The notes under the pieces were generated by a model. That model had not been told where the DNA came from. It saw only the letters and a program-made list of their open reading frames with translations, and did not search any database. From Nageia nagi (Eukaryota > Pinophyta), in the NCBI GenBank assembly GCA_050084985.1, contig JBITNC010000001.1, forward strand, positions 136,462,001-136,526,000: a stretch of DNA of 64,000 nt. Reading direction: 5' to 3'. Shown here one piece after another: positions 25,451 through 38,879 of the stretch. The number at the start of each line of letters is the position of its first letter. The stretch's first letter is position 1. Position numbers and translations under genes: made by a program.

Positions 25451-28400
25451 GGCTCTTTTGGTCTTTAACATGCTAAAGAAGAGAATCCTCAATAACTATT
25501 CCTATTGTCTTTCCTAGATGTATCTTTCTATGGGGCTTGTAGCTAGGCTGTTAACTCTATAGGAAATAAGGACTTAAGTTTTGCATATAAGTCCTAGAGG
25601 TCCTTATTTTATACTTGTGAAATGACAAGACATGATTGAAATTTTGCAATATTTTCTCTAAAAACCCATTAAAACCTTGTCCAACTTTCTAGTATTCAAA
25701 AACCTTGCAATAGCTTCTTGAGCCTATTCATTCATTTCTTGGAGATCTTAGACTTGCTTATCAAATAAATTTATTACATAATCTTGATCAAATAATGATT
25801 TTGTTTTGGCTACCCAATGGTTAGTGCTATTTTGTACATCTACTTCCCATAATTTGGGAGCCTTTAATTGAATCAAATAATTAAAATGCATATTGACAAA
25901 ACTAAATTCAACTAATCCTTTTCTAGGTCTAAGGCCAATGCTAAGTCTTTCAATTCACAAATATCTCGTAGCCTCCTCAAAATTATTTTCTTAGGCCTTG
26001 ATTTTACCATGGCTAGATCCTTCTCTATAATCACCCTAAGCCAACATTGCATTTCTTCAATCTTTGCTCTTGGGGTTGATAGGGCTAATTATTGTAATGC
26101 AACCTGAGCATCATATAAATGAATAGCTTGTTCTACTTGATTTCTCAAATTATAGAGCTTAGAAAGGCTTACCATTTTCTCTCCAACTTGTTCAACCATT
26201 TTTTTCTTGAAAATTTTGGTTATTTGTAGCAACTTTATTTTATCATCATTCAAAACTTTATTTGTTGCTACTATCTTCTTCAACTCCTCTTTCATTTTTT
26301 GATTTTTTGTTTATCTACTATGCTAGATTGAACTTTTAAATATTCAATTTTCTTCTTCAAACTTATCCAACTCTACATTTACCTCTTGCAAGAATTTATC
26401 ATGCTCAACTTTTTGCTTGGCCAATTTCTCAATCAACTCATTACTTTAATTCTTCAACTAGACCATTATTTCATATTTCTTTGAGCTTTATCCTTTTAGC
26501 TACTCAATATTCTTATTTAATTTCTCTATTTTATTCTCTATTGATTGGATATATTTTACACTACAAGGGAAGTATTAACTAAAAATCTTGATTTATCCAT
26601 TGTTGGGGCATTTTGCATTTTTGCATCTATTATTACAATAGGGGCATTTTTATCTAATTTCCTATCCTTAAAGGACATTTGTGCAAGCCTTATATTTCTT
26701 AAATGTGTTACTCTACTTAATAATATACCTTGATGTTTAGGGATAGTAGAGGTTTTATTTAAAAATGTGGACCAATCAATAGGTTCTACCACTTGGGTAA
26801 AAAAAATGCTTTGAATTTCCTCACTTGTGGTGGTAGAAAAAGAAACTAAAGAAAGTTGTGGCATACCCATTTTTGAAGTGGAGGTGGGGGTTTTTGGGGT
26901 AGCCATTTCTTTTTCTTTCTTCTTCTCTATTCCTATAGCCTACTCTTTTTGATGTTGCTCTTCTTCTTTAGCAGCATCCACTTCTTTCTCAAGAGTCTTA
27001 TCCATTGGGTTAGAGTCTTTCCTTTTATGTTTATCCTCATCATTATCATATTTGCTTGTATTTATACCCATTCTTGGTTTTCCAGTGCCAAGGATATTTC
27101 CTTCCCCTTATTTCACTTCATCCCCCTATTCTTTATAAGCATCTTGATATGTAATAGTATCTGGGCTATGGGTTTGGTGTGCTTCTACATCTATGAGCTT
27201 GGTTTCTCCAATGCTTTGCTCAACTTCTTCTTCTTGTGCCTATGGGGATGGTGCCTTAGGTGGTGATGTCCTGTTTGAATATTATGGTTTCTTTGGGGTT
27301 TTTTCCCATAGTTGGCTTCTTAGGCAACTTAATTTTATTTAATTTAGTAGGGGAAGATTCCTCAAAAGTAGCAAGTATCTCCATTGATGTCTCCTTTTCC
27401 TTCTTGCTTGCATAGAGATTGAACCTTCTTTAATTTTTCTTTTCTTTAGATCCTTTAGATCCTCAACTCTCTATGCTAGTGGTTGGTCATCTTATGATGC
27501 CTTCCCTTGAAAATTTATCAGCAATGGTTTCCTTTTTTTTTGGCAATGGGTCCTTCTAGTACTATGAATACCAATACCTGTCATGTTTAAACTCACCAAA
27601 AGGCTTATTTTTTACATGCATACCCTTGGTGGTGTATTCAAATATAAATTTTGTAAAATATTCAATTAAATTTAGCCCCCATTTCATTTCATCTTTGAGT
27701 TGGGAAATAACCTTTGGGGCCAATGTAAAATCTTGCCTCCATATCTCTCATAATCTATATTTTTAACCCCCTCTAGGGCCATCCATGCCTTATCTATAAT
27801 ACAAAATTTGCACTCATGGGTGGCCTCAACTTCATGATTATTTTGATTAGAAAAATACTTTATGTATGATTAGGATTCATGATTGAATGCAAGGCACTTC
27901 TTATTAGCCATAACAATTCTAGAAAATTCCATAACAAGGTCATACATTTATGGAAGTTATAATTCTTCTAACTTAAAATTATGAATTAAAAAATTTGATA
28001 ACTCCTCTTTACACCCTACTTCTAACAAAGTGAAATACCCTACTATAGTTGACATTTTAATTATGAGCTTAAAATTCCTACCTAACCCGTATCTAGTCTC
28101 TATGATGTAAACATGCCTACCCATTTCCAAAGAATACAACTATGGAGTAACAAACTTAGTTAATAAAAAGGTAGTTTTAAAAACTCTATACCTTAAAATG
28201 ACTATCTTCTTTTTGAGAAAGTACCATTATCCAATCCTATTTTTACCTTGGAGGACATCCCTCACTATTTGAAGCATCCTATTTACACTTCATCCCATAA
28301 GAATTTTCATGGCTAGTACAAAGAACTTCTCAATGAACTCATAATATGAGCCATGTAGCTTGGTGAGTATTAACACCCTTATGTCAATTGATGCAAGAGC

Positions 28401-28919
28401 TATAGAAGTGGTTTCTAGCACTATTGACAAATCCTTGTTAACCAAAAATTGTAAATTTTGGTTGATAATCAACCACCACAAGTAAGAGGAGTGCCTAAAG
28501 TTTGCCTTATAAATATTGAATAAATTTATTCTAATCTCATTTGAAAGAATAATAAAAAAATCATAGAAGATATAACCTTAAATAATAATGTAAGCCATTC
28601 TTACCATAGCTTCATCAATCTCTATTTGGGTTACCCACTTGAGAATAACTTCCATAGCTTGGAGGACCTATCTTTCCCAAGATTGGATAAATATTATGAT
28701 ATCATAGCTCTATTATAGCTTGGTTGCAAACTTGATATAATTTTCATTAATCAACTTAATCATCTCTTCCTCATTCTGATAGAAATCTATTTTCTCTTTC
28801 TTTAGATCAATTTGCTTCTTCACATGCAAGTTCTAGTCATCTAAAATTACAAAAATATTTAAAATGGTACTAAAGGAATAGTCCAAGAAAGTTTTAGGAT
28901 GATACTTCATGTTTACCCA
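25451..28919 (-). pseudogene. Long extra sense reading frame of element D, C-terminal part
   Basis: Minus-strand coding-like sequence of more than 1,000 codons, downstream of the D integrase and on the same strand. The 5' piece is at 45535-45855, and element C interrupts the two. Open blocks are 28481-28290 (DLSIVLETTSIALAS; EFIEKFFVLAMKIL), 28139-27957 (LEMGRHVYIIETRYG), 26906-26556 (Ser/Thr-rich start, then WSTFLNKTSTIPK and RLAQMSFKDRK) and 26295-26089 (a coiled-coil-like Lys/Glu-rich block). The middle is Lys/Glu/Pro-rich and looks disordered. I recognise no family. Position and strand suggest an extra structural or accessory protein of a Tat-like element. Stops are scattered but the frame is followable over long stretches. 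Confidence 0.5.
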
Positions 28920-29804
28920 AAAAATAACCCTATCAGTAAACAAAATAAAGCATGTTACAACAAATAATAATTCTTTTATTGAATTTCGAATATACCTCAA
29001 TAATTAGTTTATAATGATAAATCTCATGTCAATTTGTGATGTATAATAGTGCCTTGCATAGTAAGGGATTTTTATTTGTAACAATGAAGGGAGATATAGG
29101 CTCCCTTGGACCTCCTTTAAATGAGTGTATAAATGTCTACAAGCCTTCAATAGTGTCTCTAAAACCTATAAGAAAATGTTGATGATGATCTTTGATTGCT
29201 CAATAGTTATTTGGTTTTCTTCTACTCAAACCAGCTACCATGCACCTGCAAATCTTTCATACATGCAAATAAGAAAACTATCAAACATACCTTATCACAT
29301 AGTTAAAAATGTATGAAAGTATAACATAATACAAGTATGAAATCATAGAAAAAATGTAATGCAATTACCTACTACTAGGCTGAAAATATTTTACTAGAGT
29401 TTGTTGCATAAAAACTTGGATCCTCTTCTCCTTAAAAGAAGGTTTTATTTATAGAATTTTGGGGTGGCCAAAGTTACTATTTTTGAGGTAAATAATGGAT
29501 AAAAAAGATCATATAGCCTTTTCATAGGGTTTATCTATGTGGGAAGGGTGTACGATCAAGGATGAGTCATCCATGATCTGCTAGTTTATTTCCTTGGGTG
29601 CCCAAATTTTTGCATTTTTTCTTTGATTTTTTTGTTTACAGAATCATTAGTAATTGGATATTGGACACCAATGCTTATATTGGGTCATTGAAGACTATCT
29701 TAGGTTGCCAATGACTAAAGGGGTTTAACAAACTTTATTATTTGCTTAAATTTTTATTCCCTTCTTTCATTTATCGAAAGAAGAGTCATTTTAAGGTGTC
29801 TACA
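28920..29804 (-). repeat. 3' LTR of element C
   Basis: Minus-strand start TGTAGACACC at 29804 and end GGTAAACA at 28920. Aligns along its length with 44640-45534. It is not followed by a primer site, which marks it as the 3' copy. Confidence 0.9.
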
Positions 29805-31085
29805 TTTTGCCTATTTTTTGAAATACCCAACATTTTATAGGTGGTAATTATTTAAAAAAACTAAGCCTATCTAAGAGGTTGTGTAAACAAGTTCTAGACT
29901 TATTTTCTTGATCTTGGGTCAAGACTTTGAATTAACTTATCCTATATGAATATGTTGAATTTGAGTGATTAGATTATGACTAAATCCATTTTTTGTTCCT
30001 TTGCATTTGACACATTTTGAAAGTAATAGGGGTTGTAGTGTAAGGAGTAACTTACATAGTTATATTATATCATTTTTATATATTGGTTGGATATGGATGG
30101 AGTCTTAGCCATTAGGCGTATGCCATAGCTAGCATGTGGTAAAGAAGCTCCCTTACAAATATAATGTTTTTATCATTTTGCTTTAATACCAGTTAATGGG
30201 TTACTTGATGATCTTATGCAAAAGTTCATCCAAAAATTTTAATTATATCCAAACCCATCCTTCTTTTCTCTATTAAAATAAGGGTCATTTTTTGAATTTA
30301 GAGTTACTCAAGAGCTTTGAATTTTTTCAAAACCCTTCATTTAGAACAAGTTGACAAGTAAAAGACTTGTTTTCATTTTGTCTTTGACATATTTTTTAGG
30401 TTTTAGGCTCTTTTAATTATTTTATATTATTTTTGGTATTTTTATGATATTCTTGATGTGAAAAATTCTTGAGTGCAAGTAATCTATCTAGATTTTGCAC
30501 TAGTTCATTAGGAATCTAGACTAAATATTAGATTTAGGAACATAGCTTGGGTTTTTGTGTATTTTTTCCCTTGGTTGATTATTGTTGGTTGTATAAAAAA
30601 TTATAAAAAGTGTTGCAAATTTTTTTAATTATCCTATCTCATTTTTAACTTTATCATTAATATTTATAGTAAATCATAGGCCTAAGCAAGCCTACGGAAT
30701 TTTTGACATATTTCGAAACTTTTTGAATTTTTAGATTTTTAAAGTTTTCTCAATTTTAATAAAAAAACATTGGTAAGTGTATGGAAGGACTTCAAGTATT
30801 TCTCTTATCAAAATACTTGAAAAACTATTGCATCAAAAATCCTCTTAATCTCTCCTTTTTTTGTGGGTTGTTGGTGATCCTTTTCAGAATGCTAATGATC
30901 TTTATGGATTGCTATACCCGATATAAGATTGCTAGAATTCAACTACATGAGTGAATAAAAAGAAAAGGTTTTACTATCACTTTCTTAATTGTTTTTTATG
31001 CCAGGTTAGAGCTCTATTGCCTCCCTATCCCACAAGCTACATTTTGGACCCTATTTTACTCTTTTTGATGCTGATTGGAGCTAGG
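29805..31085. other. Element C sequence between 3' LTR and antisense frame
   Basis: AT-rich with no recognised gene. A modest purine-rich run (CAAAAAATAGGCAAAA on the minus strand, 29805-29820) abuts the LTR and is the likely polypurine tract. The rest would contain the promoter and leader of the antisense frame. Confidence 0.45.
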
Positions 31086-31890
31086 ATGCCACCACAAGTA
31101 CGTTCTACACCATGCAAGAGGCCAATGAGAGAAGTGGTAGGTTTTATACCTTTTTAATTTTTTTCTTAATGCATTAATTTTTATCATTAAATAACAAAAT
31201 AGAAACTATAGGAATGATAGATATCATTTTTTAATCATTTTAGACCATATAATTTTGTAATTTTTTTCATTTTTTTTTAAGATTTTATATTTTTCAAAAC
31301 CCTCGATTGTAGTCATCGACTAGGGCTGAGGGTTTATAGAAATACCAATGATCAAAATCAATTGTTGGTGATTCTACAAACTTTAACCTTAATCATCGAT
31401 AATTGTACTTAGAGTAAACTTTTTTCTTCTTTCCTTTTTTTAAACTTTTTTTCTTCTCCTTTTTTTAAACTCTAACATGCTAAGTTATCTTTCTCCTACT
31501 AATGTCTTAGGTATTAGAGATATTTGATCCATTTGGGAAATACCTTAGGATTATTTTAGAGGATCATGACATATTGATGGTTGAGGATGAGCCTATAGGG
31601 GAGTAAGTTGAGGAGCAAGCAGTTGATGAGTTGAGAGACATAACTAGTCAGGGTGAGGAGGTTGAGGTAGGTACAATAGCTAGAGGGATGAGAGGAGTTC
31701 AAGCTCCTCCTTCATAGGTATCTAGTGATGACACACTCTTAGGTAATATCTATGAGTTGAGATATTAGGTGTCTCAGTTTAGCACTTGCATGTACCATTA
31801 TCTAGCTAAGAGAGATAGATATCCTCAAGAGAGGGATAAGGCCCAAGCTTCTTCATAGATTGAAGGAGCTAGTACATCCATAGGGGGCTA
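31086..31890 (+). pseudogene. Two-exon antisense frame of element C
   Basis: It lies on the strand opposite to gag-pol. Exon 1 is 31086-31136, 17 codons starting MPPQVRSTPCKRP, and ends at a donor GTAGGT. Exon 2 starts at 31511 after a long pyrimidine tract and the acceptor GTCTTAG. Joining them keeps the frame (VLEIFDPFGKYLRIILEDHD), followed by an acidic region, a short helical-looking part (YHYLAKRDRYPQERDKAQ) and a Ser-rich end near 31890. Four or so stops interrupt exon 2. There is no PMD signature, but the position, antisense strand and tail resemble the A1 and B1 genes, so it may be a truncated relative. Further decayed coding-like sequence (PIGLMGTTHLEKDRFGSLIAS) continues to about 32276. 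Confidence 0.45.
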
Positions 31891-32290
31891 GCTAGCCATC
31901 AATGTTCAATTAGTATATTATTTAATGGAGGGATTATTATTATTCTATTATTTATACATGGTTAACTAGAGTACCACCATATGTTCTTAGTGTTCTATAT
32001 TCATTCCCTCCCATTTCATATATTCAAGTGGACATTTCAACATATCAGGTAGCCAATGGAGTTCATAGGATTGATAGTACATAGGGTAGGGTTGTTATAC
32101 CTATTTCACCACATAATCATAGTAATATAGGTGGGGTTTCTCCACAACATCCAGTGGGATCATCAAAGATACATGGAGCAGCTCAAAATGTGAGTCCTAT
32201 AGGTTTAATGGGTACTACCCATCTAGAAAAAGATAGATTTGGTAGTCTGATAGCTAGTGGGGAGGGCATTTCATGAGGATACCCTAATGA

Positions 32291-33990
32291 TTATATCATT
32301 TATTTGTATATTTCATGTTATATTTGTGGTATTTTGTAGACTATGTTATTTGTTTTTTGATATCATATAAGGCATGATCATTTCCTATGTTTAGACATGC
32401 TAGAAATAGGCTTATTTGTTGATGAACTTATTTATTTTTGGATTATGGATATTATGATCAATGGTTAGTTTTTCTAGATGAATATGATGGATAATATATA
32501 TTAGAGATATTATATTTTTTTACATATATACATGATGATAGCCTAAACTCCTATATGCATGTTTTGGTATCAATTTGATGTATAATGATGTTTTATGTTT
32601 GTATGTATTTTCTTCTTAATATGCAGATGTATGAAAGTTTAATTTCCATGTTTTTCTTAGCTTTTTTAATGTAAAGTAATATTTACATAGGACTAGTATG
32701 TTTGTAAAACAAGATTTGAGTTGTAGGAGAATGGAATCAGATGCATCAGTTTCCATTTTCTTTGATACTTTTATACATGGTTTAGACATAATATAGTGGT
32801 ATAAACATATGTAGTAACATGGATGATGTGGATACATAGATGTAAAACATACAATATTTACAAAACACTTATGGATGTATGAATGTATTAGGGTTACACA
32901 CAGATACACATGGATAACTGGTATGAATGTAAATTGTTTTTAGGAATGTATGAAACTTAATGACCTAAGGTAATTATGAATGACATAATAATATAGATAT
33001 CCATCTTAATGATTTGGAAACTTATCAATATTTATAGTAACAATGATTATTTATTATAATATGGAATTAATTAATATTAATAAATAAAGAAGTGTAATGA
33101 ATAATACCTTCAGTTCCTAGTTTCATCAATTGACCTTTTGCTTTGGTCTCATCCACTAGGGATGGTATAAAACAAGATTTTAATATACTTAAGTTTACCA
33201 TATACCCATGTGTGTGTGATGATGTTCATTTGATTCTCTTGAAATTCACAAATTGAATACCCCAAGATTATAAATTGTGAGGTATGATTCTTCTTATATT
33301 TTTGTAAGGTAGACTTCACTACCAAAAAGCATCTATAGCCTTGGTGAAGGATAACCCCTTCATCCTTTCACAATGTTGCTCTATTGCTATTTAGGCATCT
33401 ATAGCCCCAATAGAGGATATTGTAATAGCCAAATAATTATACCTTTTATTTATTTTATTTTCTCTTTTTAATATTTTTTTGAATCTTTTTTTTTTCCTAT
33501 CTCTTGGGTTAAGATGAAGCAAAAACATAGGAGAACCAAACTTAAATTTATGCTTAAGAAATATCCAATTCTTGATTATTTTGAGATTTTAATATGAAAG
33601 GTATATGGTTCTATTAGTACACTACCATATATCATCATTATGTCTTTTTATCATCCTAAGTTTTTGAAATTTTGACATAGGATCTTTCAACTAAAATCAA
33701 ACCTAAATAAAGTATTCATTGCCTACTTCTTTATTTGTAAATACAACTATATACATAAATGAATACTATATGGAAGTATGTACAATATATGAATATGTAT
33801 AGTTGGATTAATGTCCTCCCTCATAATGGTTGATATCTAATAATTATGATATTCAAGGTCAAGGACTGAACATAGTGAAAAAAGTGGAATGATATGAACA
33901 CAAAGGCAGCATACCTAGTAGCCAGGATGCTTCAAAAATATATCTTCTAAGTATATATACATAATATTTCATTTTTGTGATTTTAAATTT
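32291..33990. other. Element C non-coding stretch
   Basis: AT-rich, no coding similarity on either strand. It has a short direct repeat of gcatctatagcc near 33328 and 33389. It ends in a T-rich low-complexity run around 34000-34080. Confidence 0.45.
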
Positions 33991-34009
33991 TTTATGGATT
34001 TTTGAATTT

Positions 34010-34540
34010 TTAATTTTTTTTTGTTTTTTTGTAATTTCTATTTTTTTTTTGTTTTTTTTTTTTAATTTTTAATTTTTTAATGGTTTCCTCATTGAGCAAG
34101 AGTCTATAATAGTCATCATGAGTGAAAGGATGGAAATGATAGTTAGTGCAAATGGTATGATCAATAAACCATTGTATAGGGTCATAAGTGACAAATATAA
34201 ACAACATGAAATCCCAACACCAAATCTTTATATATAAGAGATGGTCTATGGTGACCTCATCAAAAAGATCTTCTTTAGGATACATAAGATGTGGCCAATA
34301 GAATTTAACAAATTTGAATACTAATGGGATTATAAGAGAATAAATCATAATCCTCCATATGAAATCAAGACTAGACAACATGTGGATGATATTTTGAAGG
34401 AAATTCTCATCAAGTATATCATAGACCATATAAGTTCCCCAACAAGGCTGGTGATCAATAAAATTATTTATCTGATGGGAGTTCCTTAGGGCATCATAAG
34501 CATGATTAGATTTATCTAGTGTGTTTGTTAAGGCTACCAT
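34010..34540 (-). CDS. Intact 176-codon frame of unknown function in element C
   Basis: Sense-strand frame (same direction as C gag-pol) between integrase and the antisense frame. It starts MVALTNTLDKSNH and has aromatic-rich segments (FIWRIMIYSLIIPLVFKFVKFYW; IKIWCWDFMLFIFVTYD), a HFHPFTHDDYYRLLLNEE block and a very Lys-rich C-terminus from an A/T homopolymer run. One or two hydrophobic stretches could be membrane-spanning, though acidic residues interrupt them. I recognise no family. It is the longest open frame of C, amid heavily broken pol. An upstream frame at 35337-35104 may be its N-terminal continuation. It may be part of a once longer accessory protein, or simply a chance survivor. 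Confidence 0.4.
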   Translation of the reverse strand: MVALTNTLDKSNHAYDALRNSHQINNFIDHQPCWGTYMVYDILDENFLQNIIHMLSSLDFIWRIMIYSLIIPLVFKFVKFYWPHLMYPKEDLFDEVTIDHLLYIKIWCWDFMLFIFVTYDPIQWFIDHTICTNYHFHPFTHDDYYRLLLNEETIKKLKIKKKKQKKNRNYKKTKKN

Positions 34541-35103
34541 GGATAAATTTTGATATTGTATACCTTTGGGAAACTAATTGAATCAATCTTTTCTAATTCT
34601 TTGGTTTGGATGGAGTCTTCTAAAGGGTCACTAGGAAATGTATAGGGTGACTAAGAGATACAAAAGGATGACCATTCCCATAGAGTAGGGGTGTTATAAT
34701 GTGAAAACCCCTCTTGTTGATTGGTGTGAAAACTAATGCAATGTAGATGAATCATGATGCATGATGTATGTAGAGTATGATCAAATACCTACAATATCAT
34801 ATGCAAGTGTTTTAGGACTCATATAAAGCTTTTAAAGATAAAAACATATATACACACACATATATATATATAAGAAGACTTTTATTAATTTTTTGAAGGT
34901 TTTGAATATTTTTATGATTTTTATTCACATATGTACTTGATTATTATTTGATAATTTTATCTTTATTAGGATAAGAAATTCTTTACAACTCCTAAGTGGT
35001 AATGACCACCTTATTTTTTACAAATAACCCAACCTTTGCGATCCAAAAAGTAAAAGTATGGAGCTTGTACTACAAAATGAGTAGGTCCTAGTCCTAGAAT
35101 GGA

Positions 35104-35337
35104 TTATTGATAATAGATAGGATATGAAACAAGTACTAAGATTATGGGATGATGCTTGAACTTCTTAATAATGAATTTTGGCATGGATGATGATATTGAG
35201 GCCTCATCACATTTAAGAAGTGAAAGATAAGATGACATTCTTAAGGATTGTGGAGATTTAGGTGGAAGTAATGATGTGAGGGGGATCACACTCTCTATAA
35301 GATATTTGATATACTCAATTTTTATAGGTTTAGGCAT
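35104..35337 (-). pseudogene. Unrecognised sense frame of element C
   Basis: A 77-codon open stretch starting MPKPIKIEYIKYLIES, with Ser/Pro-rich middle, on the strand of gag-pol and downstream of integrase. Coding-like sequence of the same strand is traceable back towards 36100 in broken frames (for example TWPGKDFLFT near 36105). No family recognised. Probably part of the same extra product as 34010-34540. Confidence 0.3.
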
Positions 35338-36599
35338 GAATTAATTTCTTCTCCTATTAAGGCATTTAATGTTTCTTTCAAACCTTGGTTTTACATTGGT
35401 AGGATTATTTACATAATAATTTTTACTAAATAATGAAATGTAATCATATATAATTTTATTTTACAAAATAAAATGGGTTTTGTAGTCAAGTACCAAAGCA
35501 TTAATAACCTAAGTTATGGATACTTATCTCCCATAACAGCAAAGGGTCATATGATAAACACAATTTAACAAGATCCTAGGTCTCCCATAAGGCCAATGTA
35601 GTCAAAATAGATGGATCTAATTTGTTAGAAATTTGGCTTTCATCTAGATGTCCTTTGCTTCTAATTTGATGGTTGGATTAAGGTTTTCCATTTTTAAATC
35701 CCATGCATTAGTTATTCATTGCTTGTAATAATTTATGGTTATAATTTCTTGAATTTCTTTTAGTAAAGAGAAGAAATAGGCTATCTCAGTGTAAGGACAC
35801 TTTCATAATATTTGCATGTAGCAATATTCTAGGTATATTAACAAAATCATGATTTATGATATTAAATTATGTTTTTTCATTAAATTTTGTTCTTCTTGCA
35901 ATTAAAGTACTTGTTTGGCTATTTAATAGAGATGGATTAGGGAATCTTGACCTAATTCAAGAAAATCATTGGTCAATTTGTTGCATACATTAATTGATTA
36001 TTGAGACTTATGAACAAACACCATATAAAAATCATAGACCATTTTGTGATGACACAATTATCTTATCATTTGATCTATCTATGTGAATAAAAAATCTTTA
36101 CCTGGCCAAGTATTAACTATTCTATTTTGGATCCAATTATTAAAGAAGCAATCAACTATGATTCTAGGGGTTGATATGGGCTAGTATTGATATAACAAGT
36201 TTATCATGTGAACCTAGGTGAAGTAATGTGCCTAACTCAAGTAATACATGAATTTGTTTATATATATATCCATGTTATATCCTTGAATGCTTATCTCCCA
36301 CCCTTGATATCTTTCTGGAGATAGTTTTAAGGCTAGGATTCCTTGTAAATCAATAGGTAGATAGAGGAAATTTCTATTTCTAGGAGAAGTATATTGGAAT
36401 AATTCTATTATAGCCCTATATTTTAAGTATATATATTTTTTGTACCAAGATATTTGTCAAATAACTCTTTGTTTAGCAATCAAGTGGATGCTTTTGCTCT
36501 TTTTTTATGCCATTTTCTATTTCAAATGCACTAAATATGTATAAGTTTAATAAATAGATTTTTGTTGATTTAAACTTAAAGACTATTTACAATATATAC

Positions 36600-37660
36600 A
36601 ATCATAAATCAAAAGCTTATTAAATATATAAAGGATGAAGATGGGTAATGTTTATAGGTTCACACTCTTCATTACCTTCCATATTAACTACATGATAGGC
36701 TTTAGATCCAAACTTTCTTTTAATTATATAAGGTCCTAACTAGTTAGGAGAAAACTTGTCACAAAGTTATTGTTCCATCCAAGATGTTTGTTGGTTTTAT
36801 TTTAAAATTAAATCCCCTATATTAAATTCATAAATTTTGATTTTTTTATAGAAATCTCATTTAATACAATTTTGATAAGTATGTAGATGTTCTAAAGCAT
36901 TAACTCTCCTTTCATTTAGAAGTAGAAATTGATCTAATCTCATTTGATGAGTTACTTCATCTATGATATAGTCTTGTAAGATAATTCATAGAGAGGGAAT
37001 TTTTATTTCTTAGGGTAGTACTACTTCTACCCCATACACTAAGGAAAATGGGATTTCCCTAGTAGGAGTATGAATAGTGGTTTGATAAGCCCATAATGCA
37101 TGTGGAATCCTTTCATGTCAATCTCTATGGGAATCATCGACAACTTTTAGTTAAATACTCCAAATGGTTTTATTTGTGGCTTCAGCTTGGCCATTCCCTT
37201 AGGGATAGTAAGGTGTTGAGAAGCTTAATTGGATATGATATCCTTTACATAAGGCTTGAACTTATTTTTTGATGTTTTTCCCATTATTAGTGATAATTTG
37301 AGAAAGAATTCCAAAATGACATATAGTGTGGTTTTGTATGAATTTTGCTATTTTGGCCCTTTTGTTGAAATCATAGAGATGGATTCTACCCATTTTGTAA
37401 AATATTTCATAGCAGTTATTATAAATTTATGACCTCTTGAGGAAATAGGGGATATTTGACCTATTAAATCTAATGCTCATCTTGAGAATGGCCATAATGA
37501 TTGCATGGGTTGTAATGTATATGAAGGTTGATTAATAAAATTGGCATGTTGTTGACATTTAACACACTTTTTAACAAATTTTTATCTTCCATTACAATGT
37601 CTAGGACTACATGTTCAACTTCATTTGATTCTATTGAGGATTGACTAATTTGAAAAATAT
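36600..37660 (-). pseudogene. Integrase of element C (decayed)
   Basis: Minus-strand integrase. The end of the zinc-binding segment (KKCVKCQQHANFI) at about 37585-37545 is followed by the core (ALDLIGQISPIS, RGHKFIITAMKYFTKWVES) at about 37480-37380. Decayed core continues leftward, and the C-terminal GPY/F-type segment (KFSPN, GPYIIKRKFG, AYHVVNMEGNE, INITHLHPLY) lies at about 36760-36620. Multiple stops and frameshifts. The GPYII followed by a -MEGNE- block is typical of Tat-like integrases. No chromodomain follows. Confidence 0.75.
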
Positions 37661-37869
37661 CAATAGGGATCATTTTTTATTAGAGTTTATGGGAATTAAA
37701 GATATGATAGAAGTCATAGCATTAGAAAATCTATTAGTTGATTGTGGTGCTGCTTCTAAATTGTATTTTTCAAAAGATGAAAGTAGATTATTTACCAATC
37801 TCATATATTTTTCTAGCAAAGGTTCTCTACATTGGAAGATTTATTTAACTTGTTTACAATCAATAGCAA

Positions 37870-38640
37870 GTCACAAATAAATTTAACCTTTCTTAACTTT
37901 AATTTTATTATAATTTTTATAGCTAAGATTAAAGCTTCATACTCAACATTATTATTTGTACACAAAAAATTAAGCTTAAAAGAGTAGGGTATGGGAACTC
38001 CTTAGGGTGTAACGAACATGACACCCACACCTCCACTTTGTTCACATCTTGTTCCATCAAAATAAATTACCATATCCAAATCTTCTTGAAATTCTACAAG
38101 AATTTCCATTTTGTCTAATTGGAATACATGTTCATCTAATAATTCTACGATGAGTGGATTATCATTGGATAGTGGTGCTTCAACAAGATAGTTAGATTTC
38201 CTTTGATTGATTTTTTACTTATGAAGAGTAAGTCAAATTCAATTAAATGCATGATCCACTTATATGTTCTCACATTTTTATGAGTTTTATTTATCATATA
38301 TTTCAAAGGATCTACTTTGGCGATTACATATGTGGTATGGTTTAGCATGTAATGTCTTAAGTTTTTAGTTGTGAATACTACTGCTAAACAAAACTTTTCT
38401 AAATATATTATTTAATATCATAACCAACCAAAGTTTGACTAAGATAATATATTGCTTGCTCTTTACTATTTTCATTCTTTTGTGCAAGCATAGTTCCTAA
38501 GATTGTTTTTGTGGTGGATATATATAACAAAAATTGTTCTCTAGGCTTAGGTGGCACTCAAATAGGTGGTGAAAGAAGATAGCACTTTATTTCATCAAAT
38601 GATTCCTATTATTCATTACCTCAGTGAAATGTAATCCTTT
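37870..38640 (-). pseudogene. RNase H region(s) of element C (decayed)
   Basis: After RT come TMLAQKNENSKEQAIYYLSQTL at about 38500-38430, then KYMINKTHKNVRTYKWIMHL in the open stretch 38348-38145. A second RNase H-like block follows (YFDGTRCEQSGGVGVMFV; NNNVEYEALILAIKI) at about 38075-37930. The GG-G and NN-EYEAL motifs are those of the additional archaeal-type RNase H found in Tat elements. A shadow frame on the opposite strand at 37641-37880 is not a gene. Confidence 0.72.
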
Positions 38641-38879
38641 TCTTTAAGAGTTTGTTAGAAGGTTTACATTTATCTGATAACTAAGAAATGAAATGTCTTA
38701 TGGCTTGTAACTTACCTTGCAAGCTTTGTAGTTATTTTATGTTTGAGGGGGGTAACATATTTGTTATTACTTTTATCTTGTTAAGATCTACTTCAATTTC
38801 TTTGCTAGAGATGATGAAACCTAATAATTTTCCAAATGTTTCTCCAAAATAAATTTCTTTCGGTTCAATCAAATCTTAT

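Noticed and set aside
26949-27266. 105-codon plus-strand frame with a hydrophobic sequence
   Set aside because: Antisense of the Lys/Glu-rich middle of the D extra frame. The hydrophobic look comes from reading TTC/CTT-rich complement.
37641-37880. 79-codon plus-strand open frame
   Set aside because: It is the shadow of the element C RNase H and integrase junction on the minus strand, where recognisable motifs lie.
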